Below, in pieces: positions 25,705-27,053 of a stretch of DNA of 27,053 bases. The stretch spans positions 1 through 27,053 of the forward strand of contig CAUZEA010000078.1 of the NCBI GenBank assembly GCA_963578605.1. The letters run 5' to 3'. The stretch's first letter is position 1. Each line of letters starts with the position of its first letter. Under the pieces are notes generated by a model that did no database searches, was not told where the DNA came from, and worked only from the letters and a program-made list of their open reading frames with translations. This DNA is from JAKVCB01 sp963578605. Its GTDB lineage: Bacteria; Planctomycetota; Planctomycetia; Pirellulales; Lacipirellulaceae. The translations under genes and the position numbers were made by a program.

Positions 25705-25742
25705 CTATCCGTAGGTTGCAGGCTCGAATCCTGACGGGTACG
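25705..25742 (+). repeat. Degraded copy of the tRNA-Arg 3' half (possible att site or tRNA pseudogene)
   Basis: By hand alignment to 16168-16206, 32 of 39 positions match with one single-base gap: the end of the anticodon loop, the 3' anticodon stem TCCGT, AGGT, a T arm GCAGG-CTCGAAT-CCTGA and a broken acceptor 3' strand. There is no pairing 5' acceptor strand, so it cannot work as a tRNA. Its orientation equals that of the intact tRNA 9.5 kb to the left, the topology expected for an island inserted at the tRNA 3' end. Confidence 0.7.
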
Positions 25743-25816
25743 AAAGGGCAGGGGACCGAAGGCCGGGTTCTCAAGGACCCTCAAAATGGCTACACTGGCT
25801 GGGGCTGAGACAAGTA

Positions 25817-25890
25817 CGGGCCGTGGCGCAGTCTGGTAGCGCGTTTGACTGGGGGTCAAAAGGTCGCTGGTTCGAATCCAGTCGGCCCGA
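25817..25890 (+). tRNA. tRNA-Pro (anticodon GGG)
   Basis: Full cloverleaf of 74 bases. Acceptor CGGGCCG pairs perfectly with CGGCCCG, discriminator A25890. D arm GCGC...GCGC, anticodon stem TTTGA/TCAAA with loop CTGGGGG giving GGG for CCC codons, T arm GCTGG-TTCGAAT-CCAGT (last pair G-T). No CCA is encoded. A recombinase pseudogene begins about 170 bp downstream. Confidence 0.97.
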
Positions 25891-26006
25891 CTTGCTTAAG
25901 ATGTTCTGCAAAAAGGACTTGTGGAAAACAGACCGACGCTCAAAAGAATCTATATCCTTTTCCGTGTACTATTCAACTCGTTGAAAGTGACCGGAAAGCG
26001 ACAAAC

Positions 26007-26028
26007 AGAACAAGCGCCAACTTGTTCT
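26007..26028. promoter_or_regulatory. Perfect inverted repeat upstream of the recombinase pseudogene
   Basis: AGAACAAG-CGCCAA-CTTGTTCT: 8-bp perfect arms with a 6-base spacer, 20-32 bases before the two possible ATGs of the recombinase. No T-tract follows. The place and form suit an operator for autoregulation or a recombinase binding site; a hairpin in the leader is another option. Confidence 0.5.
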
Positions 26029-26059
26029 TAGGCACAATCAGTTTCCCATGAGGTCAGCC

Positions 26060-26960
26060 ATGCCAAGAGCTCCCAAGCTCGGCAAGGTCAACGGCTATTG
26101 GTGTGCCAAAGCTGGAGATCAGTCGGGTGTCTACTTCGGAAAGGTCGGCAAGGTACCGTTCAAGGAAGCCAACCGAGCGTTTTGCAAATATCTCGCTACG
26201 CTCAGTGCCGACCGCAAACAAATCAAACTGCCACAACTGTCGGTGGCCGAAATATGTGACGCCCATCTCGCTTGGGTGAAATCAGACCGATCTCCCTCAC
26301 TGTTTCGACAACGTTGTTCGATTCTCAACTACTGGTGCAAACATGTTGTTCGATTCTCAACTACTGGTGCAAACATGAGGTGGAGCCATATAACGGCAGA
26401 CGCCTACCGGGACATGGCAAACAGATTGGACGTTTGCGGGCGACGATGATCACCCGTCTTCATGTCGAGCAACACATACAGCAGCGGGCCACCAACCCCA
26501 GTGCACACACGGGTCGTCCTCTGGGGGGCAAAGAGCCATTGTTGCGGCTATCAAAGCGTGCTGAAACTGGGCAGCCAACACGATTGAAGATGGTGGTGGA
26601 GGACTGTTGCCTGAGGACCATCGGCCTTTGGCTAAACTGTCACGCGGCTATGTGGCTCCTAAAGATCTTACCGAAGTCGATCTACCTACGGACGAAGAAA
26701 TTCAATTTCTGTTTCTATGGGCAGTAGTCGAGCCAACGATGGTGCGTGCTCCACATGGTAGATGGAGGGAGAGACGACCCGATGAGATTTACACACACGA
26801 CAGTCAGGTTTTTGCTGATATGCTCCAGGTTTACCATGCCACAGGGTCACGTACGAGCGAGCTTTGCGATGCTCTCGTTCGAGATTTCATGCCCAGGACT
26901 CAACAGATTTCTTTGGGAAGCCACAAGAGTGACCTTACCCCGCTTTTAGTACCAGCCTAA
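26060..26960 (+). pseudogene. Tyrosine recombinase/integrase, frameshifted and truncated
   Basis: The remains of a planctomycete-type site-specific recombinase spread over three frames. Frame one starts at ATG 26060 (or 26048) with MPRAPKLGKVNGYWCAKAG and YFGKVGKVPFKEANRAF, the arm-binding start. A 32-bp tandem duplication (26313-26376) shifts the frame. The next part (ITRLHVEQHIQQRA, TGRPLGGK) lies in a second frame and breaks near a G6 run at 26523-26528. The third frame reads KAC, then a TGA stop at 26562-26564 where family members seem to have Trp, then NWAANTIEDGGGGLLPED and on to 26960. It holds the first catalytic Arg (YHATGSRTSEL) and RDFMPRTQQISLG, but sequence diverges soon after, and the His-x-x-Arg and Tyr nucleophile are absent. 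It cannot make an active enzyme. It lies next to tRNA-Pro, a usual target for such integrases. Confidence 0.85.
26313..26376. repeat. Perfect 32-bp tandem duplication in the recombinase pseudogene
   Basis: The segments 26313-26344 and 26345-26376 are identical (beginning GTTGTTCGATTC). As 32 is not a multiple of three, the duplication shifts the frame. The lack of any mismatch points to a recent event. Confidence 0.95.
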
Positions 26961-26986
26961 GTGAGAGAATCGGGGTTAAGTAACTC

Positions 26987-27035
26987 GGCTGTGTTCTGGA
27001 GGCTGAGGCGTAGCCGAAGCTGGAAGAACACAGCC
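26987..27035. repeat. Strong palindrome/hairpin at the window edge
   Basis: GGCTGTGTTCT (26987-26997) is the perfect complement of AGAACACAGCC (27025-27035). Inside lies a second small stem GGCT/AGCC (27001-27004 with 27012-27015). It begins 27 bases after the end of the recombinase remnant, and no gene can be assigned to 26961-27053. It may be a structured RNA, a palindromic end of an inserted element, or a terminator without T-tract. Confidence 0.6.
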
Positions 27036-27053
27036 AACCGCATACGTGGCGGG

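Noticed and set aside
26961..26990. Integron-like core site GTTAAGT near the window end
   Set aside because: The 7-base consensus is loose, and the partner core and inner sites of an attC are not found in order.

Overview
The window looks like chromosomal DNA from a planctomycete, probably of the Pirellulales/Lacipirellulaceae kind. This rests on gene content only: an ECF sigma factor of the planctomycete type, four PEP-CTERM (exosortase-target) secreted proteins including dockerin-like ones, a DUF1559 prepilin-like protein, a membrane-anchored Ser/Thr kinase, and a PVC-type haem-binding protein. Genes are widely spaced, many lack a clear Shine-Dalgarno, and base composition is moderately GC-rich. 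No exosortase gene is present in the window.

Layout. 1-537 is the 3' part of an ECF sigma factor gene. 636-2177 (-) encodes a dockerin/PEP-CTERM protein, divergent from a tandem pair of paralogous PEP-CTERM proteins (2630-4018 and 4488-5816, +), which are followed at once by a DUF1559 gene (5841-6839, +). The minus-strand block 6847-11878 holds a kinase, a PHP-type histidinol-phosphatase-like enzyme, a short Cys/Pro repeat secreted protein and a voltage-sensor-type potassium channel. Then come metabolic genes: hemB (12494-13507), a mannonate dehydratase (13584-14567) and, convergent, an NAD-dependent epimerase-like protein (14749-15672, -).

From 16133 on the window looks accessory. An intact tRNA-Arg(TCT) is followed by a pentapeptide-repeat/PEP-CTERM protein, then a compact three-gene secreted cluster (BNR/Asp-box protein, ThuA-like protein, large PVC-type haem-binding propeller/HEAT/cytochrome protein), then an opposing ketoglutarate-semialdehyde-type dehydrogenase. 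About 9.5 kb after the tRNA-Arg, at 25705-25742, there is a degraded direct repeat of its 3' half in the same orientation. This is the arrangement left by integration of a genomic island at a tRNA gene. Just beyond lie an intact tRNA-Pro(GGG), a decayed tyrosine-recombinase pseudogene (frameshifts, 32-bp tandem duplication, stop codon, missing C-terminus) and a strong palindrome at the window edge.

How the genes may work together: the 17578-23223 cluster reads as an exported module for carbohydrate or organic-matter processing with a c-type haem redox component; the PEP-CTERM/dockerin/DUF1559 group supplies cell-surface proteins. No complete, clearly new defence or mobile system was found. 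The strongest leads are the tRNA-Arg-bounded segment, the PEP-CTERM paralogue pair with its near-identical DNA tract, and the PEP-CTERM pentapeptide protein.
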